A DNA stretch of 64,000 nt from Flavobacteriaceae bacterium (GCA_021151665.1 JAGKWW010000002.1:1-64000); one strand, 5' to 3'. Positions 1 to 9,000 are shown, counted from the stretch's first letter. Notes: generated by a model not told the origin, from the letters alone. Numbers and translations are program-made.

Positions 1-1344
1 AACCACCTGCCACGCCGTAGCGCTGCTTGGGTTGGTCCAGTTCAGGTTTGCCGATGTTGCTGTAACGTTTGTGGTGGCCTGGCCTACCGGCTGGGCACAG
101 TTTACCTGTTGTACAATAAGGGTATACGGTGTGCTTTGTGTGGTACCCGAGGTAGATATCGCAATATAATACGTCTGCCCACTTGTAACGGCAAAGCTTG
201 GGATGTTTACCGGTGTAGTAGCACTACCGGTTCCACCTGCGGCGCAGCTCGAGCCAACGTTGGCACAGCTGGTGTAAACAAACATACCGGAGTTGGCGCC
301 GTTGCCGGTCATGCTGATGCTGATATTGCCGGTAAAGGTTGCTGTGTACGAGTAGAATACATCATCGCCGTTCAGGAAGCTGCCTGTTGTACCACAGCCT
401 GAAGTTCCGGGTGCGCCGTTATAATCATCGCCGTAGTTGGATGTATTATCTGTGGTCGAGTAAGGAAGCGATGTAATAAATTTTGGTGCCTGGCAGGTTG
501 CCCCAGGGGCGAGGGTGCCAAAAGGGTAAGGGCCTACCCAGTTGCTCACATTACTATCGGTACAGTAAGCCCGCACATAATACCGGTAGTCGGTATCAGG
601 CTGAAGCCCTGTGGCGGTATACGAGGGTGTGGCACTGGTAAATACCGTGCCCGTGCCCGTTGGCGCCGCACTAGCCAGTATAATTTCGATCTCAAACTTG
701 GTGGCGCCGCTTGGGTTGCCCCAGCTGAGGGTAGCCCCGTCAAGGGTAGGGTTGCTGGTTATAAGGCTAGTAGGGTCAAGGCATTTTGATACTACCTGTA
801 CATCATCAACCAGCCAACGGTCGCCATTATCGGCCAGCATTACAAACGCTACATAGGCCTGGCTGCCTACTGCAGCTACGCTGGTAGGGATATCTACCGT
901 AATAGGAGCATATTCTGTCTGCGAAAGGTTGATCTCACTTTCAGACCATTGCTTGATTACTGTGTAGTTGCCAAGGGCTGCCTGTGTTGCATTGAGGGAA
1001 AGCCTCAGCTGGTAGATACTTCCCTGGTCGCCACCCTGTGTGAGGCGTGACCAGAATTTTACCTGTGCATTCACAGGTACGTTAAACTGTGGGGTAATGA
1101 GCCAGTCTTCCGGCAGGCCGGTCGGCACATTCTCGCGGTTCAGGTACGCTGCATACGTCCCGGTGTGTGCCGGCTGGGCGGTAGAACCGTTGCTTTTCGC
1201 CCAGCTCACATTTGTTCCTATGCCGTTGTCATAAACTCCCCATCCCGTAGGAGGGAAGGCCCCCTCAAAACTTTCGAGGGGCAACTGAGCAAAAGCGCTC
1301 AGCGAAGACAACACCATGAAAAACATCAGAGTAATTTTTTTCAT
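1..1344 (-). CDS. secreted T9SS-type protein with choice-of-anchor J and FN3 modules (3' part missing)
   Basis: This gene starts at the ATG at 1344 and runs off the left edge with no stop, giving 448 visible codons. The product begins with a signal peptide (MKKITLMFFMVLSSLSAFAQ). A choice-of-anchor J module follows (ESFEGAFPPTGWGVYDNGIGT-like start, about residues 20-185), then a fibronectin type III-like domain (about 190-275), and a pre-peptidase C-like segment ending in IVQQ. A second FN3 repeat begins at the edge (ANLNWTNPSSATAW). The first module closely resembles the N-termini of the tandem secreted proteins at 28445-32824, so the missing end probably carries a T9SS sorting domain. The substrate or binding target is unknown. 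A minus-strand -7 box (TAAATTTG, 1378-1385) lies 33 nt upstream of the start. Confidence 0.85.
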   Translation of the reverse strand, partial: MKKITLMFFMVLSSLSAFAQLPLESFEGAFPPTGWGVYDNGIGTNVSWAKSNGSTAQPAHTGTYAAYLNRENVPTGLPEDWLITPQFNVPVNAQVKFWSRLTQGGDQGSIYQLRLSLNATQAALGNYTVIKQWSESEINLSQTEYAPITVDIPTSVAAVGSQAYVAFVMLADNGDRWLVDDVQVVSKCLDPTSLITSNPTLDGATLSWGNPSGATKFEIEIILASAAPTGTGTVFTSATPSYTATGLQPDTDYRYYVRAYCTDSNVSNWVGPYPFGTLAPGATCQAPKFITSLPYSTTDNTSNYGDDYNGAPGTSGCGTTGSFLNGDDVFYSYTATFTGNISISMTGNGANSGMFVYTSCANVGSSCAAGGTGSATTPVNIPSFAVTSGQTYYIAISTSGTTQSTPYTLIVQQVNCAQPVGQATTNVTATSANLNWTNPSSATAWQVV

Positions 1345-1377
1345 AGAATTTATAGTTTACGGTAAAAATTTAATCTT

Positions 1378-1385
1378 CAAATTTA
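1378..1385 (-). promoter_or_regulatory. -7 box (TAAATTTG) for the secreted protein gene ending at the left edge
   Basis: On the minus strand this reads TAAATTTG, a full match to the Bacteroidota -7 consensus TAnnTTTG, 33 nt upstream of the start at 1344. No clear -33 TTG was seen. Confidence 0.5.
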
Positions 1386-1482
1386 AAAAAATATAAAACA
1401 TAGTTAACATCCATTTAAAAATTAACAGAAAAAAGACATGTAGAGGCACTTTTATTGCGTAAAATGGGCAGTTTTTATTTTG

Positions 1483-1490
1483 TATTTTTG
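1483..1490 (+). promoter_or_regulatory. -7 box (TATTTTTG) of hflX
   Basis: A full match to TAnnTTTG ending 19 nt before the ATG at 1510. It overlaps a potential in-frame upstream start at 1480, which would therefore not be in the transcript. This decides the start of hflX. Confidence 0.6.
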
Positions 1491-1509
1491 GGAAATTAAA
1501 ACATCTGAC

Positions 1510-2739
1510 ATGCTCGAGAAAGAAAAAATTGAATTTGAAAAAACGGTAATTGCGGGCATCATAACCCAATCACAAAATGAGGAAAAGCTGGCAGAGTACC
1601 TTGATGAATTGGAGTTTCTAACATATACTGCAGGAGGGGAAGTGATCAGGCGCTTTTCCCAGAGGCTGGACCGGCCTAATCCCAAGACCTTTTTGGGAAC
1701 CGGAAAGATCGAGGAGATCAAGCTTTTTGTTAATGAAAATGATGTTAAGACCGTAATTTTTGACGACGAGCTTACTCCCGCGCAGCAAAAAAACCTTCAG
1801 CGCGAGCTGGAAGTGAAGGTGCTGGACCGTACTAACCTTATCCTGGATATTTTTGCCCAGCGTGCCGAAACGTCCTATGCCCGCACACAGGTAGAGCTGG
1901 CACAGTACCAATACCTGCTACCACGCCTTACCGGTATGTGGACCCACCTTGAAAGACAAAGAGGTGGTATAGGGATGCGTGGCCCCGGTGAAACTGAAAT
2001 TGAAACCGACCGCCGCATTGTGCGCGACCGTATTGCGCTACTTAAAGAAAAGATACGCACGATAGACAAACAAATGTCGGTGCAGCGGGGCAACCGCGGT
2101 GCTATGGTGCGCGTAGCCCTTGTAGGATATACCAATGTGGGTAAGTCGACCCTTATGAATGTAATCAGTAAGAGTGAAGTATTTGTAGAGAATAAGCTTT
2201 TTGCTACTCTTGATACTACAGTACGAAAAGTAGTGATCAAAAACCTCCCTTTCCTGCTATCGGACACCGTAGGGTTCATACGCAAGCTCCCAACCCAATT
2301 GGTTGAGTCATTTAAAAGTACGCTGGATGAAGTTCGTGAGGCCGACCTGCTGCTGCATGTTGTGGATATTTCGCACGCTGATTTTGAAGACCACATCGCT
2401 TCGGTAAACCAGATCCTTCAGGATATCGGGAGTATTGAAAAACCGACTATCATGGTGTTTAATAAAATCGATGCCTATCGCCCGCAGACTATAGATGCTG
2501 ACGACCTGTTTACAGAGAAAACGCCGAAGCATAATACACTCGAAGAGTGGAAAGCTACGTGGATGCACAATGTAGGGGAGAAGAACGCCTTGTTTATCTC
2601 GGCCACCAACAAGGAGAATTTTGAAGAGTTCAGGGAAAAGGTTTATGAAGCGGTTCGCCAGATACACATCACCCGGTTCCCGTATAACAATTTCCTTTAT
2701 CCTGATTACAAGGAAAACAACGCCGAGGAAAAAGAATAA
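1510..2739 (+). CDS. hflX: GTPase HflX
   Basis: Ribosome-associated GTPase that, in the family, splits stalled or hibernating 70S ribosomes in the cytoplasm. The product is 409 aa. An N-terminal HflX domain precedes the family signature GPGETEIETDRR, and a TRAFAC G domain follows: G1 at residues 206-214 (GYTNVGKST), G3 DTVGF, G4 NKID and a G5-like ISAT. The ATG at 1510 was chosen over 1480 because the -7 box occupies 1483-1490. It is a single-gene unit, closed by a bidirectional hairpin terminator shared with the convergent DUF5689 gene. Length and motifs are complete. Confidence 0.95.
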   Translation: MLEKEKIEFEKTVIAGIITQSQNEEKLAEYLDELEFLTYTAGGEVIRRFSQRLDRPNPKTFLGTGKIEEIKLFVNENDVKTVIFDDELTPAQQKNLQRELEVKVLDRTNLILDIFAQRAETSYARTQVELAQYQYLLPRLTGMWTHLERQRGGIGMRGPGETEIETDRRIVRDRIALLKEKIRTIDKQMSVQRGNRGAMVRVALVGYTNVGKSTLMNVISKSEVFVENKLFATLDTTVRKVVIKNLPFLLSDTVGFIRKLPTQLVESFKSTLDEVREADLLLHVVDISHADFEDHIASVNQILQDIGSIEKPTIMVFNKIDAYRPQTIDADDLFTEKTPKHNTLEEWKATWMHNVGEKNALFISATNKENFEEFREKVYEAVRQIHITRFPYNNFLYPDYKENNAEEKE

Positions 2740-2755
2740 CGGTAATTACAAGCAT

Positions 2756-2785
2756 AAAAAAAACGGGGCACTGCCCCGTTTTTAT
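2756..2785. terminator. bidirectional hairpin terminator between hflX and the DUF5689 gene
   Basis: Perfect inverted repeat AAACGGGGC / GCCCCGTTT (2761-2769, 2773-2781) with a 3-nt loop. It is flanked by an A-run on the left and a T-run on the right, so it can terminate both converging units. Confidence 0.85.
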
Positions 2786-2804
2786 TTATAAGATAATGCA
2801 ATGA

Positions 2805-4145
2805 TTATTGCGCTACAACTTTTACGTTGTCAATTTCCCATGTACGGGCAGCAGCAGTTGTAGAAGTGTATTTAAACGCTACACGGGCATTGTTGCTTCC
2901 AGCAAGCTCATTTACCATCACAGAGCCTGAAGATACAAAAACGTATCCCTCTTCTGTAAGGTCCAGGTTAACCATTGATGTTATATCTGTCCATGTTGCT
3001 GTTGAAGGTGCTCCGGTTGTATAGTTTGTTGAGATATATACTTTTATCAGATCACCGGCAAACCTTGATGTATTCCTGAATGAAAGGGTAGCAGAAGTTT
3101 TTCCTGTAAGATCGATAGCAGGCGAGATCAGCCAGTCTTCATTTGCAAAGTTACCATTTTGGTAACCCGACATTTTAGCAGATGGAGCTGGGTCGCCATT
3201 AGCCGTGTCAAGCTGCCATGTTTGTGTTCCTGTTACGCTGTACTTAACCCAGTTTGGCCATGTTGTAGCAGAGAAAGTTTCGAAGAAAGCCGGTACAAGC
3301 CTTGGGTTGTTCAGTTTCACATCGTCTTCTGTCCTGGCCATGAATTGGTAATCGCTTCCAAATTTGGTAAGTACTCCACGTACGCTTCCGTTTCCTGGAG
3401 CTACCGGACTTCCAGCAAAGTTTGCGTAAGAGCTGGTCCTGAATATGATCGTATTACCATCAGCATCTACAAGGTTATGGTTGGTAGCGCCACCAAGATC
3501 AAGTGCAGAGTCATAATAGTTTGTAGTGATAGCATTATCAGCAAACTGTACGTTGTCAATTTCTATAAGCGTATTCAGGTTTGCGTCATTCTTCGCCTGA
3601 GTAAGGGTCATGTGCCTAACCAGTTGCTCCTCATCTACCACAGTACAAGAACGGTGCAGCAGGTTGGTAATCTGAGTATCAGGAACGCGTCCTACCTGTG
3701 CACTTCCGTTAGAAGGGTTTACATAGATAGCACCAATCCTTAGCGATCCGTTGTAAATGTCGGTGTAAGAACCTGCAAGGGTAATATAAACTTTACGGCC
3801 CGGCTCAAAGTTAATGAAAGTAGAGTTTGCATCTACAGGAACGCTGAAACCGAATGAACCGTTTAGTGTCTGGAAAGAGATCGATTTAAAGAAGTTTCCG
3901 CCTTCGTCACTTGACGTTACATAAGCTTCTATTACATCGGCGCCGTTGGCTGGAGAATCTTCATAAGCGGCAACCACTGTAGACGCAGGAACCATCTGCG
4001 GAGTCATATTCACTGTGTAAGAAGGCTCAGTACAGGCCAGGCTGTTCACCGGAACGCTGTAATCGTCATCATTCACACACCCGGTTAGCGCAGCGGCTGC
4101 AATAGCCAACGCTAAAAACGATGATTTGTAAATCTGGGTTTTCAT
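2805..4145 (-). CDS. DUF5689 domain lipoprotein with C-terminal choice-of-anchor J domain
   Basis: A 446-aa predicted lipoprotein. The signal peptide ends in a lipobox (AAALTGC), so Cys22 is probably lipidated, followed by an aspartate-rich tail (VNDDD). Residues about 35-280 match what I recognise as DUF5689, an OB-fold-like region seen in Bacteroidota surface proteins. Residues about 285-446 form a choice-of-anchor J module (ETFSATTWPNW start, TWEIDNVKV end), which often binds ligands on the surface. It lies 19 nt downstream of the TonB-dependent receptor on the same strand, so the two are probably co-transcribed. It may hold or pre-bind the ligand imported by that receptor. The ligand is not known. 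There is no SusD similarity. Confidence 0.8.
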   Translation of the reverse strand: MKTQIYKSSFLALAIAAAALTGCVNDDDYSVPVNSLACTEPSYTVNMTPQMVPASTVVAAYEDSPANGADVIEAYVTSSDEGGNFFKSISFQTLNGSFGFSVPVDANSTFINFEPGRKVYITLAGSYTDIYNGSLRIGAIYVNPSNGSAQVGRVPDTQITNLLHRSCTVVDEEQLVRHMTLTQAKNDANLNTLIEIDNVQFADNAITTNYYDSALDLGGATNHNLVDADGNTIIFRTSSYANFAGSPVAPGNGSVRGVLTKFGSDYQFMARTEDDVKLNNPRLVPAFFETFSATTWPNWVKYSVTGTQTWQLDTANGDPAPSAKMSGYQNGNFANEDWLISPAIDLTGKTSATLSFRNTSRFAGDLIKVYISTNYTTGAPSTATWTDITSMVNLDLTEEGYVFVSSGSVMVNELAGSNNARVAFKYTSTTAAARTWEIDNVKVVAQ

Positions 4146-4164
4146 AGTATAGATTTTTTTTGTT

Positions 4165-7065
4165 TTAGAAATTGATATAAACGTTCACAAAATAGTTGCG
4201 GCCGTAGCCATAGAAATACTTAGGGGCAAACGAAGGCGTTCCGCTTGATACGTCCTGGTTAAGCTGGCGGTAGTTAGCGTTCCTTGCCTGCTCAAATCCG
4301 CCGGTTTTATAAGACTGGTCGAAAATGTTGTACACGCTCGCAAAGAAACCAAGGGTGCTCTTGCCTATCCTCCATGATTTACCACCCTGAAGGTTTACCA
4401 GGAAGAAATCATTGAATTTTTCCTGCTTAAGCAGTTGCCTTGCCCTTTCTTCTGTCGCTTCGGGATAAGGGAAGTTGCTAAGGTCTTCAGAGTTCTGGAA
4501 GAAGTTCTCTGTACGTAGTAACGCAGAAATATCCATATAATTGCTTGCCAGGTAGTTAGCATTGGTGCCAATCCACCAGTAGTGTGGGTCGCGGTACTCG
4601 ATAGCCAGTGAGTAAGCCTGTTGCGGCATACCCGGAAGCTTGTAGTTTTTAAGCGACGCAGGGCCAAAGTTTACGATAGGCCCGCTTGCCACCGCATTAC
4701 CGTTTGCATCAAGGAAATCGGCGTACGCATCGTTATTGATCGTTACGTTAGGGTTGTTGTCATACGTATATTGTCCGTAAGTAGCCGCACCGGTAACTTT
4801 AATTGTAGAGGTAAGATTGTACTCGATACCCAATTCTACACCCATCTGTTTCTTGTCGATGTTGGTAACCGTTTCTGCTACGAAAGCATTCGCGTCAGAA
4901 GACTCTCCTTCAAAGATACCTTCACCAAAGAAGAATGAGGTTTCGGTAGAGTTCATGATCTTAGAGTAGAAACCTGTAAGGCGTGCTTTAATTTTCGGAG
5001 CCCTGATGATGTAACTTGCATCCGCACCGGCAATACGCTCGCTCGAGATACCATCTACTACATAGTTGTTTAACCTTGCGTTAGGGAAGGTGTTCCTTAG
5101 CGTTGGGGCCATCGTCATGAAAAGGCCGTTCACGCTGAACATGTGCCTTCCTGTAAGCTTGTAGGTAAGGCCGCCTTTAAAGCCGAAGTTTTCAAACACT
5201 ACTTTCTGGCTTTTGCCGAAAGAGTTGTTGGCATAGATACCGTTCCTGTAAAGTCCTTCGCGCTGGTACTCAGATCTTGAGAAGCTTTGAGAAACGTAGA
5301 AATCAAACTTGCTGTAATTGAACTTGAACTGCGTGAAACCGTCATAACGGTCAGCCAGCATGTTGTAGTTGTAGCCGTACGTGTCGCCTTCGCCTACAAG
5401 CCTGCCCGGGTTGTTAAGGTCAGACTGGCTCTGGTTGCCCTGGTAGAAGTTATCAATGTCTTTGAAGTAAGCACCACCAAGAAGATCCAGAAGATTTTGG
5501 AAGTTGTGCGATTTTACCCTCCTGAAGGTAGCGCCACCATTCATGGTAATGTTGTCGCTAAGCTGTGCATGGAGGATAGAGTTTGCAGTCCAGGTCTTGT
5601 CATCTGTCCTGTCTTCGTATAATACATATTTAGCCTGCGCAGCCTCACGGCCTATCTCATTGCCCGCAGCATCGGTAACAGCGCGTGTATTAGCAAGATA
5701 CATCTGGTTCCAGTTTACTTGCGGGTTGGCAAGGAAAGAGGAAAGGTGCTCTGCAGCCAGCTGTTGGTTAAGCGGTGAATCACCTACATAAAGTCCTCCT
5801 ATACCGCCCGGCATATAAGCACTGTCAGGTGCAAGGGTCTGGTCGTTCAGGTACTGCGAAGTGTAATAGCTTGGCAGGTTTCTGTAGTAAGTAGGGTCCG
5901 GGTTTGGTGTTCCCTGATAGTCTATCCTGGTGTTTCCGATCGAACCAAACTGGTAAGAAACGTTAGTGTTCAGGTTGATTTTTGGGTTGATCTTCCAGTA
6001 GTGGCTAAGGATAAAGATAGGCTCCTCTACATCTTTGTCGCGAGAGTTCCTTTTCTTGCCATCCTGCCATCCCCAGTAGGAGTTGTATTTTTCGCCAAGA
6101 AGATTGGTTACCTCTTGTGTGTTAGGGGAGTTTTTTCCCCTGCTGTTTTGCGCGTAGATACTGGTAAAGTTAAGGCTGTGGTTACGGCCGAAACGTTTTT
6201 CAAGGCTTGCAAAGAAAGAGTTGGCGCTGTAGTCAGTGCCTTCAAAATAACCTTCCTGTGCAAAACGCCTTGAGGCAGAGATTACATAAGCAAATCCATT
6301 GGCATCAAGCCCGGAAGCATGTGTAGCCATAGCCCTCCAGCTGTAGTTGGTATTGGTACCTGCAAACGATACCCTTGTGCCCGGCCTGTAGATTGAAGCG
6401 CGGGTATTGATTTCCTGTGTTCCCAGAAGGCTTCCGAAGGTATAATCTGAAGGTGCAGAACCCATGGTGAATTCCTGATTCCGGGTCGCGTCATTAAGGC
6501 CACCCCAGTTGCTCCAGTTTGGCCTGCCGTCGTAAAGCTTGTTCATCGGGATACCGTTGATCATGGTTACGCCGTAAGCGTTGTCAAGGCCACGTATCCT
6601 GAAACGCGCCTGGCCCCAGTTGAAGGCAGCTGTCTGCTGGAATACATCGCGTGATGCCTGAAGAAGGCCTGCGGTGTTTTCAGAACCGCTGTTGTCGTCA
6701 CCCAGGTCGTTCTCTGTCAGGGTAATAAGGCTCAGCTGCTGTTCAGACGTAATGTCTTCTTCGAGTATCACAACCCCAAGGTCAAGCGGTTGCCCGGCAA
6801 CTACCTGAATACTGAATGTCTGCGATACAAAGCCGGTGCTCGAAACAACGATCGCCTCGTTGCCTGCGGGCACTGCATCAAACACAAAAACACCTGCCGC
6901 ATTGGTAATCGCGGTCTGGGTTGTGCTCTGTAAAGTGGCCACAACGTTTTGTAATGGCTGCTGGGTTTTGGAATCTACCACCTTACCCTGCACCGTGGCG
7001 GTTTGCTGTGCCCAGGCACAAACCACTTGCATTACGAATAAGAAACTGAATAAAATTCTTTTCAT
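4165..7065 (-). CDS. TonB-dependent receptor with carboxypeptidase-regulatory-like N-terminal domain
   Basis: A 966-aa outer-membrane active transporter. The signal peptide ends at WAQ (residue about 20). A CarboxypepD_reg-like beta-sandwich follows at about 23-95 (VQGKVVDSKTQQPLQNV). A plug domain lies at about 115-240 (FRIRGLDNAYGVTMINGIPM), and a 22-strand barrel occupies the rest, ending in the aromatic YINF. It lacks a SusD partner; the downstream partner is a DUF5689 lipoprotein, and a secreted EEP nuclease/phosphatase is divergently transcribed 138 nt away. This suggests uptake of products of that enzyme (nucleotide- or phosphate-containing compounds), which is inference. A -7 box (TACATTTG, 7122-7129) lies about 56 nt upstream. 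Confidence 0.9.
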   Translation of the reverse strand: MKRILFSFLFVMQVVCAWAQQTATVQGKVVDSKTQQPLQNVVATLQSTTQTAITNAAGVFVFDAVPAGNEAIVVSSTGFVSQTFSIQVVAGQPLDLGVVILEEDITSEQQLSLITLTENDLGDDNSGSENTAGLLQASRDVFQQTAAFNWGQARFRIRGLDNAYGVTMINGIPMNKLYDGRPNWSNWGGLNDATRNQEFTMGSAPSDYTFGSLLGTQEINTRASIYRPGTRVSFAGTNTNYSWRAMATHASGLDANGFAYVISASRRFAQEGYFEGTDYSANSFFASLEKRFGRNHSLNFTSIYAQNSRGKNSPNTQEVTNLLGEKYNSYWGWQDGKKRNSRDKDVEEPIFILSHYWKINPKINLNTNVSYQFGSIGNTRIDYQGTPNPDPTYYRNLPSYYTSQYLNDQTLAPDSAYMPGGIGGLYVGDSPLNQQLAAEHLSSFLANPQVNWNQMYLANTRAVTDAAGNEIGREAAQAKYVLYEDRTDDKTWTANSILHAQLSDNITMNGGATFRRVKSHNFQNLLDLLGGAYFKDIDNFYQGNQSQSDLNNPGRLVGEGDTYGYNYNMLADRYDGFTQFKFNYSKFDFYVSQSFSRSEYQREGLYRNGIYANNSFGKSQKVVFENFGFKGGLTYKLTGRHMFSVNGLFMTMAPTLRNTFPNARLNNYVVDGISSERIAGADASYIIRAPKIKARLTGFYSKIMNSTETSFFFGEGIFEGESSDANAFVAETVTNIDKKQMGVELGIEYNLTSTIKVTGAATYGQYTYDNNPNVTINNDAYADFLDANGNAVASGPIVNFGPASLKNYKLPGMPQQAYSLAIEYRDPHYWWIGTNANYLASNYMDISALLRTENFFQNSEDLSNFPYPEATEERARQLLKQEKFNDFFLVNLQGGKSWRIGKSTLGFFASVYNIFDQSYKTGGFEQARNANYRQLNQDVSSGTPSFAPKYFYGYGRNYFVNVYINF

Positions 7066-7095
7066 AAATAAATATAAATTAATTCTTTACGCCGA

Positions 7096-7115
7096 TTAAG
7101 TTAAAAAAAACTTAA
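7096..7115. promoter_or_regulatory. inverted repeat in the TonB receptor leader (possible operator or leader hairpin)
   Basis: TTAAGTT (7096-7102) and AACTTAA (7109-7115) form a perfect 7-bp inverted repeat with a 6-nt A-rich spacer. It lies just downstream of the minus-strand -7 box, so it would be at or near the 5' end of the receptor transcript. It could be an operator or an mRNA-stabilising hairpin; nothing distinguishes these. Confidence 0.35.
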
Positions 7116-7121
7116 CGGGCG

Positions 7122-7129
7122 CAAATGTA
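7122..7129 (-). promoter_or_regulatory. -7 box (TACATTTG) of the TonB receptor operon
   Basis: Minus-strand TACATTTG matches TAnnTTTG and lies about 56 nt before the ATG at 7065, in the divergent intergenic region. No convincing -33 TTG was seen. Confidence 0.5.
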
Positions 7130-7149
7130 CATCTTTTAATAATATTATT

Positions 7150-7157
7150 TACTTTTG
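7150..7157 (+). promoter_or_regulatory. -7 box (TACTTTTG) of the secreted EEP enzyme gene
   Basis: Matches TAnnTTTG, 45 nt before the ATG at 7203. It is arranged back-to-back with the receptor promoter, with the two boxes 20 nt apart, so shared regulation is possible. Confidence 0.5.
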
Positions 7158-7202
7158 GCACCGGAATTGTTATAAAACTTCACGTTAAATTAATATCCTT
7201 TT

Positions 7203-8297
7203 ATGATCAGAAAGACTGCAGTGCTGTTTTTTGCGATGTTTGCAATATTCAGCGCCAATGCACAAGAAAAGAAATTCAAGGTGCACACCATTGCGTTCTA
7301 CAACCTTGAGAACCTCTTTGACACCATCAATGACCCCAAGATCAACGATGAAGAGTACCTGCCCAGCAGCGCATCGCACTGGACCCTTGCAAAGTACAAA
7401 CAAAAGCTGAATAATCTTGCCCGTGTTATTTCGCAATTGGGCACCAGCGACAAGAACGCCAACAGCCCTGTAGTGCTTGGCGTAGCCGAAATTGAAAACC
7501 GCCGCGTACTGGAAGATCTTATCAAACAGCCGGAACTTGTTGGAAAAGATTACGGTATCGTGCATTTCGACTCACCCGATAAAAGGGGGGTAGATACGGG
7601 CTTCCTTTACCAGAAAAAATATTTTAAGCCGACAAGCTATAAGGCCTACACCTTGATGATCAGCGCTAATACCGAGCCGGCAAAAAAGGAAGAGAATGAG
7701 GAAAAAACGGATGATAAGACCGCTGCCGACCATACGGGGCGCATTTATACCCGGGATCAGTTGCTGGTAACCGGCCTTCTGGATGGCGAAGAAATAAGCT
7801 TTATCGTGAACCACTGGCCGTCGCGCGCCGGAGGTGAGAAGCGGAGCAGCCCTTATCGTGAGGCAGCAGCGGCGCTTAACAAAAAGATAATTGATTCGCT
7901 GTATAAAGTTAATCCGAACGCCAAGGTGATTACCATGGGCGACCTTAACGATGGGCCGTACAACAACAGTATCAAAAAAGTACTCGGCGCGAAGGGCCAT
8001 AGAGAAGACGTAAAAGAAGGCGGGCTTTTTAACCCTATGGAGCAAATGGCAAAAGACGGAATGGGTACGCTTGCCTACCGCGATGCATGGGATATTTTTG
8101 ACCAGATGATCATGACAGAGCCGCTTATCCGTAAAGATTTTACAAGCTTCCGTTATTGGAGAGCCGGGATTTACAATAAATCCTTTATGACTCAGCAAAC
8201 CGGGCAGTACAAAGGCTATCCTTTGCGAAACTCACCCGCAGAGCCCGGCTATAGCGACCACTTTCCGGTATACGTTTACCTGATAAAGCAGATGTAA
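7203..8297 (+). CDS. secreted endonuclease/exonuclease/phosphatase (EEP) family protein
   Basis: A 364-aa predicted secreted metal-dependent phosphodiesterase of the DNase I-like EEP fold. The signal peptide ends near SANAQ (residue 21). Catalytic motifs are visible: YNLENLFDT with the early Asn/Glu, AEIENR (about residue 97, metal-binding Glu), NHWPSR, GDLND (about 245), and the C-terminal SDHFPVY with the general-base His (about 355). An internal insertion rich in Glu and Lys lies at about 160-180. The substrate (nucleic acid, nucleotide or phospholipid head group) cannot be read from sequence. It is divergent from a TonB receptor and DUF5689 lipoprotein, implying an extracytoplasmic degradation-and-uptake unit. 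Confidence 0.88.
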   Translation: MIRKTAVLFFAMFAIFSANAQEKKFKVHTIAFYNLENLFDTINDPKINDEEYLPSSASHWTLAKYKQKLNNLARVISQLGTSDKNANSPVVLGVAEIENRRVLEDLIKQPELVGKDYGIVHFDSPDKRGVDTGFLYQKKYFKPTSYKAYTLMISANTEPAKKEENEEKTDDKTAADHTGRIYTRDQLLVTGLLDGEEISFIVNHWPSRAGGEKRSSPYREAAAALNKKIIDSLYKVNPNAKVITMGDLNDGPYNNSIKKVLGAKGHREDVKEGGLFNPMEQMAKDGMGTLAYRDAWDIFDQMIMTEPLIRKDFTSFRYWRAGIYNKSFMTQQTGQYKGYPLRNSPAEPGYSDHFPVYVYLIKQM

Positions 8298-8351
8298 TTA
8301 AAGTTTCAAGTTTCGGTTTTTATAACTCTAAACTTTGAACCCTGAACTCAA

Positions 8352-8386
8352 AAATAAAAGCCCCATTTTTTGGAGGCTTTATTTTT
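8352..8386 (+). terminator. hairpin terminator after the EEP gene
   Basis: AATAAAAGCC... / ...GGCTTTATT inverted repeat with an A-rich left and T-rich right side, located between the EEP gene stop and the next gene. Confidence 0.65.
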
Positions 8387-8414
8387 GTATCTTTAGGTCA
8401 CAAATTGATTACTT

Positions 8415-8954
8415 ATGGCTATTACCAAACCGTTCAACCTGAACAAATGGATCGATGAAAACCGCCACCTGCTAAAGCCGCCGGTGGGTAATAAAAACAT
8501 CTATCGCGAATCAGATGACTATATTGTAATGGTGGTGGCCGGCCCCAACGCCCGGAAAGACTATCATTTTAACGAAACGGAAGAGTTGTTTTATCAGCTG
8601 GAAGGTTCGATAAAAGTGATTGTTCAGGACGAGGGTGAGCGTAAGGAAATGGAATTAAATGCCGGTGATATGTACCTGCATCCGGGCAAGGTGCCTCATT
8701 CCCCCGTGCGGGGCGAAAACTCGATAGGCCTTGTAGTGGAAAGAAAAAGGGCAGGCCGCGGCTTTACCGATGGGCTGCTCTGGCATTGCGACAATTGCAA
8801 CAATAAGCTATACGAAGTATATTTTGAGCTGCACGATATAGAGCAGGACTTCCTGCCGCATTACCGCCACTTTTATAACTCGGAAGACCTGCGTACCTGC
8901 AAAAAGTGTGGCACCGTAATGGAAGCCGATCCAAAATATACCGGAAATAAATAA
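8415..8954 (+). CDS. nbaC: 3-hydroxyanthranilate 3,4-dioxygenase
   Basis: A non-heme Fe(II) cupin enzyme that opens 3-hydroxyanthranilate to 2-amino-3-carboxymuconate semialdehyde in the kynurenine route (NAD precursor synthesis or tryptophan catabolism). The product is 179 aa. The catalytic Fe ligands His51, Glu57 and His95 fall at exactly the positions known for the Cupriavidus enzyme. The second, rubredoxin-like metal site is intact too: Cys125-x2-Cys128 and Cys162-x2-Cys165. A near-consensus -7 box (TATCTTTA, 8388-8395) precedes it. No other kynurenine-pathway gene is in this window, although an ALDH7 dehydrogenase lies two genes downstream. Confidence 0.93.
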   Translation: MAITKPFNLNKWIDENRHLLKPPVGNKNIYRESDDYIVMVVAGPNARKDYHFNETEELFYQLEGSIKVIVQDEGERKEMELNAGDMYLHPGKVPHSPVRGENSIGLVVERKRAGRGFTDGLLWHCDNCNNKLYEVYFELHDIEQDFLPHYRHFYNSEDLRTCKKCGTVMEADPKYTGNK

Positions 8955-8972
8955 TATCTAAACTTTTGGTGC

Positions 8973-8980
8973 TACCTTTG
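8973..8980 (+). promoter_or_regulatory. -7 box (TACCTTTG) upstream of the corA leader
   Basis: A full TAnnTTTG match that ends 20 nt before the ATG of a 15-codon upstream ORF at 9001, the same spacing seen for ordinary genes here. The corA start is 111 nt downstream, so the transcript would have a long leader of about 100 nt. Confidence 0.6.
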
Positions 8981-9000
8981 CACCGCAAATAAATTCATTC

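Noticed and set aside
4165..7065. SusC of a polysaccharide utilisation locus
   Set aside because: There is no SusD next to it, and the partner gene is a DUF5689 lipoprotein, so a plain TonB-dependent receptor call is safer.
7572..8198. Minus-strand ORF of 208 codons opposite the EEP gene
   Set aside because: Shadow of a well-supported coding frame; no start signals or known domain.
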